A DNA stretch of 38,459 nt from an uncultured Lachnospiraceae bacterium (GTDB lineage Bacteria; Bacillota; Clostridia; Lachnospirales; Lachnospiraceae). Each line of letters starts with the position of its first letter. Positions within the stretch are counted from its first letter, which is position 1. A model generated the notes under the pieces. It made no database searches. It saw nothing but the letters and a program-made list of their open reading frames with translations, and was not told where the DNA came from. Positions 24,478-31,855 of the stretch are shown piece after piece. The translations under genes were made by a program, and so were the position numbers. The DNA is taken from the NCBI GenBank assembly GCA_947630005.1, contig CANRGB010000017.1, forward strand, positions 1 through 38,459. Reading direction: 5' to 3'.

Positions 24478-25629
24478 TTATTTTCTGACCGGCGGTACAT
24501 GATACTGCCTTTGAAATTCGGCCTTAATCTCTTCCAGTCTCTTCTTGTCTTCCTCACGCTTTTTCTTCGCGTCTTCCTGGATCCTCTTTGTCTCTTCAAT
24601 GCCGTTGTTGATCGTTCTCCAGGTATTCTCCAGCGTTTCGATCCGAATAGAACTCCCGGCAGTAAGCCGCGCCGCGGCTTTCGAGACCTCGACATTATTC
24701 TTCGCGTTTTTGATCAGCAGCTCATTCGTTTTTTTGTCAAGCTCGCTCATCGCCTCCGCCTGGATCTTCTGCCGTTTAAGCAGCATCGCCTGCGCAAGGG
24801 CCTGTTTGAACACAGGCAGCGTCACAATGAACGCGGAGTTGATCTTTCTCACAAGATTGTAATTGCTGAATTCCATTGTCTTGAGCATCGGAATCGACTG
24901 CATCGCGACGCTTTCCGCGGTCCTCAGATCCTGGGTGCGCTGCTCCATCATCATGAGCGCGTTATTGAGGCTCGCGATTTCAAACTCAATCGACTGGTCT
25001 CCGGTCGTTTCCATATCGCTCTGCCGCTGTGCGATATAAGACTCGATCTCCCTGCACGCCTGTTCGCCGGCCAGAATATATTTGACAAGCTCATGATAGT
25101 AATCCACGTTGGTGTCAAACATCTGGGCAAGTTTTCTGTTAGACTGCCTGATCTCAGATTCATATCCTTTCAGCTGAACATAGATTTTATCGACTTCTTC
25201 TCCCATCGTATGATATTTCGCGAGGATCTTGTCCAGCTGCTTTCTCATCTTTCCAAATATTTTCCCAAACAGCCCGGGATCGTCCCTGATCTCGTCAACG
25301 TCAAACTTCTCCATAATCTTGGAAAGGCTCTTCATCGTTTCGCTCGTATTATCCAGCTGGGACATATTCATACTGTTTAACACGGCGTCCGACGTCTTTG
25401 AAATCTCCTCCGCCGCCTCGGCGCCGAAGGAAACGATCGTATCAAGATTATAGACCTCGATCGTGCTCACGATACGGTCGACCTCCTCGGAATTGACCAG
25501 CTCCGTGTTCATCTTCTGTCTGTCGGCCACGATATCGTATTTCTCCACCACCTCGATCTCGTCCCTGGTATCCGGAACGGGAGCGGGCGCCTGGACATCC
25601 ATCGTCCTTTTGCTAAAATCAAGTCCCAT
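24478..25629 (-). CDS. telA: TelA/YceH toxic anion resistance family protein
   Basis: 383 residues from the ATG at 25629 (AGGGGG 8 bases upstream; a TTG two codons earlier is less likely). It has the usual TelA (COG3853) layout: charged N-terminus, then long helices with [56 protein letters not shown] and a charged C-terminus [19 protein letters not shown]. The length matches the family. It begins 2 bases after the yceG stop, the same pair as yceG-yceH in Bacillus subtilis, so they are translationally coupled. TelA proteins are linked to tolerance of tellurite and envelope-active agents; the mechanism is unsettled. Confidence 0.92.
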   Translation of the reverse strand: MGLDFSKRTMDVQAPAPVPDTRDEIEVVEKYDIVADRQKMNTELVNSEEVDRIVSTIEVYNLDTIVSFGAEAAEEISKTSDAVLNSMNMSQLDNTSETMKSLSKIMEKFDVDEIRDDPGLFGKIFGKMRKQLDKILAKYHTMGEEVDKIYVQLKGYESEIRQSNRKLAQMFDTNVDYYHELVKYILAGEQACREIESYIAQRQSDMETTGDQSIEFEIASLNNALMMMEQRTQDLRTAESVAMQSIPMLKTMEFSNYNLVRKINSAFIVTLPVFKQALAQAMLLKRQKIQAEAMSELDKKTNELLIKNAKNNVEVSKAAARLTAGSSIRIETLENTWRTINNGIEETKRIQEDAKKKREEDKKRLEEIKAEFQRQYHVPPVRK

Positions 25630-25631
25630 AC

Positions 25632-27914
25632 TCAATTCCCCCTAAATATTTTTTTTATTTTTTCAAACGGCAGCCGGAACGAACCTCCCGACAGAGCGCC
25701 CTGAAGATCCGGCACCTGAAGATCGTACAGATATTCCCCGATCTGGTGCTCCTCCATCAGACTTCCGTTAAAATATTTCTCTACGCCCCGATAGCCTGTC
25801 GGTATGAAAAACAGGATATCAAAACCGATCAGATTCAGAAAAGCAGTCAGGATAGCGTCTTCCGGAGACATGGGCGTCTCTCCCGTATTGATGTAGATAA
25901 GTTTCGGATTCTTTCTGGTAAAATCGAAACTGTGGATCATTCTTATGATATCCTCCGGAAGATTCAGCACCGTCGCTATGACCGTGTATTCCGTTCCGTT
26001 CTGACCGGTTCCTTTGATCAGCTGCTGATCGATCAGCAGCTGAAGCTTGTCCAGCATGAAATCCTGTACGGCCTCTCTCAGAATCCCGTACGGATAGTTT
26101 TTATGTTCCTTTATCTTTGCCCGCTGAAGCCTTCCCGCCCTGAGAAAACCGGGCGTATACTGATTCATGGGATTGTCGGCCGCCGGTTTGATATAAGGCG
26201 CTTTTTTTATGACGATCGTGTCAGGCGTGATCAGTTTTTCTACGAACGCCCAGTAGGAATCCCTCCTGCCGTCCTTTACCCCTGAAATCTTCGCGAATAT
26301 CACCGGGATATTCACTGTCCCGTCAACGATGCCGAACCCCGGCCGGTACTTCACTTCCTGATCCCACAGCAGTTTTATTTCCTCATACATCGTCTGAAGA
26401 CTGACGGTGTTCGCGTTTTCATACTGCCGGTTTCTGTAAAGCCCTGAGTCCTGGTATATCAGCGTATCCAGTTCCCGTTCCGCGTGATACGCGGCCGTTC
26501 CGATCCGGATATGGGAAGTCTCATCCGGATATTCTGTCATGGAAAGGCTTTCCGTATAATTGATCTCATACAGAAGCCTGTCCTTCAGGCAGCATCTGCT
26601 GCTGAGATTCGGACAGAGGATCAGCACATCCACCGGAAGCCTCGCGAGAAATCTTAAGAACACCGCCTCGTTCCCGTCCCGGCACCCGCCCAGACAGATA
26701 AAACAGCCGACGTCCGTCCTCTTCCAGTTTTCAAAAAGATTCGGCATATACCTTTTAAGCCAGCAGAGCAGATACACCGCCTTTCTGGTAAGCCGGTTCA
26801 GGTTATCGCCGCTTTCTTCGGCCTCCGCAAGGATTATGTCAGCAAACGCCTTTTTCATGATCCGCTGCAGTTCCGGATTCGCCGGATATTTAATGTTAAC
26901 CGCCAGATCCAGGATCATCTGGTCCCGTCCGGTATAATTCGCCCGTTTTATGCCGGATATCTCGTCCGGCGCGGGCGTGGGCAGTCCCCCGTTTACGATC
27001 ACGAATCGGCGCTTCGCGTTCCGCAGTTCCTGCTGCAGCCGCAGCAGTTCGTTCGCGTAGGTCAGTTTATCCTCCACGCCGTTGATCCGCAGGAAACAGT
27101 TATAAAACAGATTGGGATCCGTTCCGCGCAGCACGGCGCTCACTTTTATATTCTCGATCCCTCCCTCTTTTATCCATGCGTTTGTACAGTTTATAAGAGA
27201 AGACTCCGTCCCGTACAGTTTTTCCCTGTTAAAGTCTCTCTGAATGGCCTCCCGCACCTTTTTCAGACTGTATCCGGGCGGAAACGGCTGCATCTTATCG
27301 ATCTGCAGGACGTCGGAAAGCTTTGACTGCGGATCTGTCTTCAGATACTCCTGATCGCCGCCATACTGCAGCAGCACCACATCGCAGCCCGCGTTTGACA
27401 AAATTGACAGAAGCATCAGCTCATAACTGCTTATCTGACCTTCATATAAAATCTTCGGCGCGGCGTTTTCTCCCAGCCTGTTCACAATCCGCTCGAATTT
27501 ATAATACAGCCAGCACATGAACTTGACATAGGCGTTCCTAACCATATTCTCTGTCTTCCCGGCCTTTCGCATCGAGTCCAGAGAGTCATATAAAGAGGCC
27601 GCCACGCCTTCCCTCTGCCGGTCATTCATCCGCGGCAGCCATTTCTTCAAACCCTGCGCGATAAAATTCCGGTTCATCTGAAAATCCATCCCCATTATCT
27701 CTTCATAATAGGATAAATTTTTTTTATCCGGATTCGGTATTTTACCTTCCAGAATAACGCCGTTTTTCCGCGCCGCGTTGTAATACTTTTTTATAAATTC
27801 CCCGATTTCTTCCGAGTAGCCATTAATCCGATAAAAATATACCCCTCTGTTCTGCCTGCCGCTCAATTCGGTAAAGTAGTCCGTAAGGTTCCGGAGCTTT
27901 ATATGCTCTGACAT
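25632..27914 (-). CDS. yceG: YceG family protein of the ter/TelA stress operon
   Basis: 760 residues. It starts MSEHIKLRNLTDYFTELSGR and contains AVYLLCWLKRYMPNLFENW, FICLGGCRDGNEAVFLRFL and LPVDVLILCPNLSSRC, features of the YceG family that always stands next to telA. Two similar halves appear to occur, each with an Asp/Gly-rich core (LLSNAGCDVVLLQYGGDQ in the first, LIGFDILFFIPTGY in the C-terminal one). No membrane segment or known catalytic motif is visible. The gene follows the AIM24 gene after 106 bases and overlaps or abuts telA. Function is unknown beyond the operon association. Confidence 0.85.
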   Translation of the reverse strand: MSEHIKLRNLTDYFTELSGRQNRGVYFYRINGYSEEIGEFIKKYYNAARKNGVILEGKIPNPDKKNLSYYEEIMGMDFQMNRNFIAQGLKKWLPRMNDRQREGVAASLYDSLDSMRKAGKTENMVRNAYVKFMCWLYYKFERIVNRLGENAAPKILYEGQISSYELMLLSILSNAGCDVVLLQYGGDQEYLKTDPQSKLSDVLQIDKMQPFPPGYSLKKVREAIQRDFNREKLYGTESSLINCTNAWIKEGGIENIKVSAVLRGTDPNLFYNCFLRINGVEDKLTYANELLRLQQELRNAKRRFVIVNGGLPTPAPDEISGIKRANYTGRDQMILDLAVNIKYPANPELQRIMKKAFADIILAEAEESGDNLNRLTRKAVYLLCWLKRYMPNLFENWKRTDVGCFICLGGCRDGNEAVFLRFLARLPVDVLILCPNLSSRCCLKDRLLYEINYTESLSMTEYPDETSHIRIGTAAYHAERELDTLIYQDSGLYRNRQYENANTVSLQTMYEEIKLLWDQEVKYRPGFGIVDGTVNIPVIFAKISGVKDGRRDSYWAFVEKLITPDTIVIKKAPYIKPAADNPMNQYTPGFLRAGRLQRAKIKEHKNYPYGILREAVQDFMLDKLQLLIDQQLIKGTGQNGTEYTVIATVLNLPEDIIRMIHSFDFTRKNPKLIYINTGETPMSPEDAILTAFLNLIGFDILFFIPTGYRGVEKYFNGSLMEEHQIGEYLYDLQVPDLQGALSGGSFRLPFEKIKKIFRGN

Positions 27915-28020
27915 AATGCATTCTCTCCAAATCAGTAAAAACTTATCAAAAGAATATCATAGCCGCGGTCCCTTTTCAAGTAAAATCAGCGGCTGTAATC
28001 TTTCACTCACACTGCCGTAA

Positions 28021-28725
28021 TTAATCCATACTTACTCTTATGCCGCCCTCCCGCTCCAAAGGCTGGATGATCACAGTCACACCCGCGCCCCCGTTCCATT
28101 CGAACTGGTAGGATTCCCCGGATGCCTGGCCGATAAACGTCTTCCAGGAGATATCCGCGGTTATCCTCGGATCGCAGTGCCCGTTTCCGATCCAGCATAT
28201 AACCGCGTCGGGATCGACGGATATGGTTTCGTTTGACATCACATTGCTTAAGACGATCGGATTCCCGTTGGACAGCACGGCGACGTACGCGTTTTTCCCC
28301 CGCGCGGTCAAAGTGGAAGTCGCGAGCCCTTTCTGGGAGAGCACGCCGACGCCTATGAATCTCACGCTGTAATCACAGTCCTGCGTAAAAGCCAGGATAT
28401 TTTCGGACTCCACGGAAACGGTTTCTCCCGCTCCCAGATGATAGATCACGACATGCTGCCCGGAACTCGCGTAATACGTAACCGAATCCCCGTTTAAATT
28501 TACCTTCATAAGCGGAATATTCTCACCGGTCACACGCCTGGCGATCGACCCGATCAAAGCTCTTCCCAGACTGCTCTGAGGGCCGAGAAGAACTTTCTCA
28601 AAGCTGTAATTCTTTCCGCCCGGGCTTTCCCCCGCAATGAAAGCACCCGCCTTTACAAACAAAACTTCGTTCCCGGTACAGGTAACCTTCAGGGACAATT
28701 CATTGACCGTTTCAAACCGTAACAT
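28021..28725 (-). CDS. AIM24 family beta-rich protein
   Basis: 234 residues from the ATG at 28725 (GAGGAGG 8 bases upstream); the in-frame extension to 28809 runs into the preceding terD gene and has no site. Family features: EVLFVKAGAFIAGE near the start, IPLMKVNLNGDSVTYYASS, HVVIYHLGAGETVSVES, NILAFTQDCDYSVRF, VAVLSNGNPIVLSN and DPDAVICWIGN, matching the AIM24/TRAP-like beta fold (PF01987). The molecular role is unknown; related proteins occur beside TerD and kinases in other ter loci. It lies 37 bases after terD in the operon. Confidence 0.85.
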   Translation of the reverse strand: MLRFETVNELSLKVTCTGNEVLFVKAGAFIAGESPGGKNYSFEKVLLGPQSSLGRALIGSIARRVTGENIPLMKVNLNGDSVTYYASSGQHVVIYHLGAGETVSVESENILAFTQDCDYSVRFIGVGVLSQKGLATSTLTARGKNAYVAVLSNGNPIVLSNVMSNETISVDPDAVICWIGNGHCDPRITADISWKTFIGQASGESYQFEWNGGAGVTVIIQPLEREGGIRVSMD

Positions 28726-28762
28726 TGCCGAACCTCCTCGCTTCTCTGCCTTTTTCCTGCCT

Positions 28763-29635
28763 CTAAACAACCTGCACGCCGTACAGCTCGCACAGACCGG
28801 CGAGATCACGCGCCACCCCGTTTCCTATGGCGTTAAATTTCCACATGCCGTTATGCTGATACACCTCGCCGATCATCATCGACGTGACATTGGAATAATA
28901 TTCCGTCATCATAAAACTGACAAGCTCCGTACCGTCCGAAGAATCCACAATCTGAATATACGCATCCCGGAGCATACTGAAATTAAGATGCTTTTCCAGC
29001 GCCTCATTGATCGTCAGCACAAATACAATCCTTGAGACGGCGGGGCTCAGCTTTCTGAAATCTATGGTGATACTCTCCCTGACGGCGCCCTGCTCCACAG
29101 AAAACCGCGTGCTTCCATCCGGGCTGACATCCTGTCCGTAAAACACAAACCAGGAATCCCCGATGACCTTCCCTGTATTATTCAGCAGGAACGCGGAGAC
29201 ATCCACATCGCACTCCGGGTTTACCGCAGTCCATCCAAGCCTTGCCTGGACAGAGGATACCCTGCGGGAAGTCTCAAGGGAAACTTTCTGTCCCTTCCGC
29301 GCCGGCCTGAGCAGCTGCGGAACCGCACTGCCAGAAAACCGCGGCACAGAAGAAACCGCAGGCCGAACCATACTGCCGGAAGACCGCGATGCAGAAGAAA
29401 CCGAACCGCCAGAAGGCCGCGGCACAGGCCGAGCTGCACTGCCGGAAGAACGTGGGACATGCGGAATCGAACCGCCGGAAACTCCCGGTGCCGGAGCGGC
29501 TGCGCGGTCGGAAGATAAACAAGACGCAGAAATAAAATCACGCGAGCTTCTGGCTCCCTGAACACATTTCTGATTGATCGAAAGAATTGTTTCCCTGTCA
29601 AAAGGCGGCAAAGTCCGCATCGGTATATTTATCAT
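28763..29635 (-). CDS. terD: TerD family protein with long linker and degenerate second calcium loop
   Basis: 290 residues, first gene of the ter operon. Residues 1-45 are an unrecognised head (MINIPMRTLPPFDRETILSI), about 46-112 a Ser/Pro/Gly/Arg low-complexity linker (for example RSSGSAARPVPRPSGGSV), then a TerD domain from RKGQKVSLETSRRVSSVQ. The first loop is CDVDVSAFLL, but the second loop, elsewhere GDNLTGxGxGDDE, reads FSVEQGAVRES and has lost the acidic residues. Only one calcium site may remain. The end, GEVYQHNGMWKFNAIGNG, is typical. AAAGGA is upstream, and the promoter lies 50-80 bases before the ATG. Confidence 0.9.
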   Translation of the reverse strand: MINIPMRTLPPFDRETILSINQKCVQGARSSRDFISASCLSSDRAAAPAPGVSGGSIPHVPRSSGSAARPVPRPSGGSVSSASRSSGSMVRPAVSSVPRFSGSAVPQLLRPARKGQKVSLETSRRVSSVQARLGWTAVNPECDVDVSAFLLNNTGKVIGDSWFVFYGQDVSPDGSTRFSVEQGAVRESITIDFRKLSPAVSRIVFVLTINEALEKHLNFSMLRDAYIQIVDSSDGTELVSFMMTEYYSNVTSMMIGEVYQHNGMWKFNAIGNGVARDLAGLCELYGVQVV

Positions 29636-29685
29636 AATTGTCAGTCCTTTTTATACGGGAGTAATATACAGTATCTTGATTTTTT

Positions 29686-29714
29686 ATTTTACGATATAGC
29701 ATTGAAAATGTCAA
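29686..29714 (-). promoter_or_regulatory. promoter of the ter operon
   Basis: On the minus strand TTGACA (29709-29714), a spacer of exactly 17 bases and TAAAAT (29686-29691). The ATG of the first terD gene is 50 bases downstream. All genes down to the terminator at 19774 could be read from it. Confidence 0.85.
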
Positions 29715-29854
29715 ATAATACGACAAAAAAACGAAAGAATCTGTCGGCCGCTTCCGCTTCGCGGAAAAACTTCTTGAATAACAAACTTCCTGGTTAAAAA
29801 CCTTAGTAAACGATCATGTCTGCGCTGCGGACAGCATTATGAATATAAGTCCAC

Positions 29855-30001
29855 GGATTGCTCCGTGCGTTCGCACTCCCGCAATCCTACAGGTATTTGG
29901 AATTCGGCCTGTCGGCCTGCTTCCTCATACCTGTTGTCGTCTCAAAAGCAGAGTCTATCCGGTCTGCAAGCAGCCCGTCAGTCTCTGCTATGAGACGGGA
30001 C
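29855..30001. other. three-hairpin non-coding element
   Basis: Hairpin 1: GGATTGC (29855-29861) / GCAATCC (29881-29887) with inner GTGC / GCAC. Hairpin 2: ACAGGTAT (29889-29896) / ATACCTGT (29927-29934) with inner GGAA / TTCC. Hairpin 3: GTCTCA+GCAGAG (29939-29953) / CTCTGC+TGAGAC (29983-29996), extended by GTC / GAC. The stems follow each other directly and contain no real gene. It could be a structured RNA or a dispersed intergenic repeat; nothing here tells which strand is used. Confidence 0.65.
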
Positions 30002-30009
30002 TTATACTG

Positions 30010-30110
30010 TAAAAAGAAGACATTCCCGAACGTCTCCGGGAATGTCTTCTTTCAGAGGAAAAGGATATATCAAATGACAACTTGCAGTCCGTTTAAAAAT
30101 TATTATCTTC
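30010..30110 (-). ncRNA. candidate small RNA, about 100 nt
   Basis: The segment is bounded by a near-consensus promoter (30117-30145) and an intrinsic terminator (30011-30052), both on the minus strand. Between the presumed start (about 30110) and the stem there is no ATG or GTG with a ribosome binding site, so it is not a leader peptide. The 5' part is AT-rich and unstructured. It could also act as an attenuator upstream of the ter operon. Confidence 0.5.
30011..30052 (-). terminator. strong intrinsic terminator/hairpin
   Basis: Perfect 16-bp stem AAAGAAGACATTCCCG (30013-30028) / CGGGAATGTCTTCTTT (30037-30052), 8-base loop. On the minus strand it runs into five T. On the plus strand it is followed by CAGAGG, so it fits the minus strand better. 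Confidence 0.8.
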
Positions 30111-30116
30111 TTTTTT

Positions 30117-30145
30117 ATAATATAATATTTATTAGATTTTGTCAA
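30117..30145 (-). promoter_or_regulatory. promoter of the small RNA candidate
   Basis: TTGACA (30140-30145), 17-base spacer, TATTAT (30117-30122) on the minus strand. No protein gene starts within 480 bases downstream, and the terminator comes first. Confidence 0.7.
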
Positions 30146-30281
30146 TATAAAAATTTATAATTTTTTGAAAATCAGCAAACTTCTTTATCCCAGAATTTTA
30201 AGCGTATCCTCAGCGGAATACGGATCATCCGACAGGGGATTAACCCACTCCCGAGGTCCCTAAATTGTTTTTTTAAAGTAC

Positions 30282-30311
30282 TTGACTTTTTTTATGATCT
30301 GATAGTATAAT
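30282..30311 (+). promoter_or_regulatory. promoter of the tRNA genes
   Basis: TTGACT (30282-30287), 18-base spacer, TATAAT (30306-30311). The first tRNA begins 36 bases downstream, with a small CAGGTT / AACCTG hairpin between. Confidence 0.85.
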
Positions 30312-30346
30312 AGCGGAGCAGGTTCGGAAACCTGTAATAAAGATGA

Positions 30347-30419
30347 GGGATCTTAGCTCAGCTGGGAGAGCATCTGCCTTACAAGCAGAGGGTCACAGGT
30401 TCGAGCCCTGTAGGTCCCA
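30347..30419 (+). tRNA. tRNA-Val (anticodon TAC)
   Basis: 73 nt. Acceptor stem GGGATCT pairs with AGGTCCC; D arm TAGCTCAGCTGGGAGAGC; anticodon arm TCTGC-CTTACAA-GCAGA gives TAC; T arm ACAGG-TTCGAGC-CCTGT. Discriminator A. No CCA is encoded. First of a two-tRNA unit. Confidence 0.97.
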
Positions 30420-30436
30420 TCATATAAAAATTATAT

Positions 30437-30510
30437 GGCGGAATAGCTCAGTTGGCTAGAGCACACGGTTCATACCCGTGGTGTCGAGAGTTCAAATCTC
30501 CCTTCCGCTA
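30437..30510 (+). tRNA. tRNA-Met (anticodon CAT, elongator type)
   Basis: 74 nt. Acceptor GGCGGAA with TTCCGCT (terminal G-T pair, usual for elongator tRNA-Met, unlike the initiator form); anticodon arm CACGG-TTCATAC-CCGTG gives CAT; T arm with GTTCAAAT. No CCA is encoded. 17 bases after tRNA-Val. Confidence 0.95.
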
Positions 30511-30515
30511 CGCTC

Positions 30516-30553
30516 AAAAAGGAGTTGTCGAAATGACAGCTCCTTTTAATTTT
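30516..30553. terminator. bidirectional terminator between tRNA unit and phosphoesterase gene
   Basis: Stem AAAAGGAGTTGTC (30517-30529) / GACAGCTCCTTTT (30535-30547), one mismatch. T-rich ends occur on both strands, serving the tRNAs (plus) and the phosphoesterase gene (minus). Confidence 0.8.
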
Positions 30554-30608
30554 ATCTGCACGGACGCGAACCAGGCAGCGTCCGTCCGAAAGAAACCAGA
30601 AACCGGTT

Positions 30609-31091
30609 TCACAGATACTTGATCTCATACCGGGCTTTCCCTTTCCCGAAGGTCTCCATTATAATATAACTGGGATCGCGTCCCTCCTGGCGCGGGAAAG
30701 AAATACTTCCGGGATTCAGCACTGTAAGTCCGCCATCCTCCTCTCCCAGAAAAGGCATGTGCGTATGCCCGAACATCACCACGTCGCAGTCATTCGTTTT
30801 CGCTTCAGTCACCAGATCACGCAGTCCCGCCGTAACATAGTAATAATGTCCGTGTGTCATCATAATCCTGCATCCGTCGAGTTTCAGAAATTTTACCCGC
30901 GGCATTTTGGAAAAAAAATCGCAGTTTCCCGCCACAATGTCCATCGGGCAGTCGACAAGGCGGGCGATCCGCTCTTCTCCCCGCTCGACATCTCCAAGAT
31001 GAAGGACGTGATCGGGGCGCCCTTCCTTCTTTAAAACCGTCTTCAGATTGTTTTCATTTCCATGTGTATCACTGATAATCAGGATCCTCAT
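30609..31091 (-). CDS. YfcE/MJ0936-type metallophosphoesterase
   Basis: 160 residues from the ATG at 31091 (GAGGA upstream; the in-frame ATG at 31124 lacks spacing). Calcineurin-like phosphoesterase motifs are complete: ISDTHGNENN (DxH), LHLGDVERG (GD), AGNCDFF (GNCD), MTHGHYY (GH) and FGHTHMP (GHTH), then LNPGSISFPR. These residues bind two metals in YfcE-type phosphodiesterases. It is cytoplasmic. It lies 42 bases after rdgB, a common pairing in Clostridia, and is followed by the bidirectional terminator. A second paralogue is at 36333-36875. Confidence 0.92.
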   Translation of the reverse strand: MRILIISDTHGNENNLKTVLKKEGRPDHVLHLGDVERGEERIARLVDCPMDIVAGNCDFFSKMPRVKFLKLDGCRIMMTHGHYYYVTAGLRDLVTEAKTNDCDVVMFGHTHMPFLGEEDGGLTVLNPGSISFPRQEGRDPSYIIMETFGKGKARYEIKYL

Positions 31092-31133
31092 ACATTGTCC
31101 TCTTCCACCGTTTTTATTGTCCATCCCCGCAAA

Positions 31134-31745
31134 TCAGTCCCCGGATGCCAGAGGAATCAAACGCCTCAGCTGTTCTTTCATCTGGCGGAGCGCTTTCCCG
31201 CGATGGCTCAGTTCATTCTTCTTTTCCGGCGAGATTTCCGCCGAGGTACATCCGCATTCCGGGAGATAAAAAATCGGATCATAGCCGAATCCGTTCTCCC
31301 CTTTTATCTCATAGCCAATCATACCCTCCATCACGCCCCGGCTTGTAAGCACGGTTCCGTCCGGAAAGGCGCACGCGATCGCGCATACAAACCGCGCTGT
31401 TCTTTTCTCTTCCGGCACTCCGTCCAGCTTCTGAAGGATCGCGGTATTTTTTACATCATAAGAAGTATCCTCCCCCATATAGCGGGCAGAATAAATACCG
31501 GGCTCCCCGTTCAGATAATCAATCTCCAGCCCGGAATCATCTGCCAGAACAGTTTCCCCGGTAAGTTTCATGACCGCTTTTGCCTTGAGCACAGCGTTCT
31601 CCTCAAAACTCTTTCCGTTCTCATCGATCTCCGCCGCGATCCCCGCTTCTTCCATAGAAACCACCGGCACGCCAAGTCCGTCCAGAATCATTCGGATCTC
31701 CTTCATTTTTCCCTTATTCCGGGTCGCAAATATCACACGCTCCAT
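31134..31745 (-). CDS. rdgB: dITP/XTP pyrophosphatase (RdgB/HAM1)
   Basis: 203 residues from the ATG at 31745, with GGAGGAG 7 bases upstream; the open frame further upstream has no site. It hydrolyses non-canonical purine triphosphates (dITP, XTP) to the monophosphate, keeping them out of DNA and RNA. Family motifs: IFATRNKGKMKEI at the N-terminus, SFEENAVLKAKA, LADDSGLEID, GEPGIYSARY, GENGFGYDPIFY and ELSHRGKAL. Length is normal. It stands between the cysteine protease and the phosphoesterase, on the same strand. Confidence 0.96.
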   Translation of the reverse strand: MERVIFATRNKGKMKEIRMILDGLGVPVVSMEEAGIAAEIDENGKSFEENAVLKAKAVMKLTGETVLADDSGLEIDYLNGEPGIYSARYMGEDTSYDVKNTAILQKLDGVPEEKRTARFVCAIACAFPDGTVLTSRGVMEGMIGYEIKGENGFGYDPIFYLPECGCTSAEISPEKKNELSHRGKALRQMKEQLRRLIPLASGD

Positions 31746-31855
31746 TCCATCTCCTCCTTTCCTTTTCTCAGGATCCGCCGCCTGCCGGACAGGGGCAGTC
31801 TCTGTCTGGCGGACATTATAGCATAGGAAGGGCGGAATTGTAAATAGACCTGTTT

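Noticed and set aside
29858-30160. 100-codon plus-strand frame
   Set aside because: It runs through three hairpins and a terminator stem, so the sequence is constrained as structure, not as protein.
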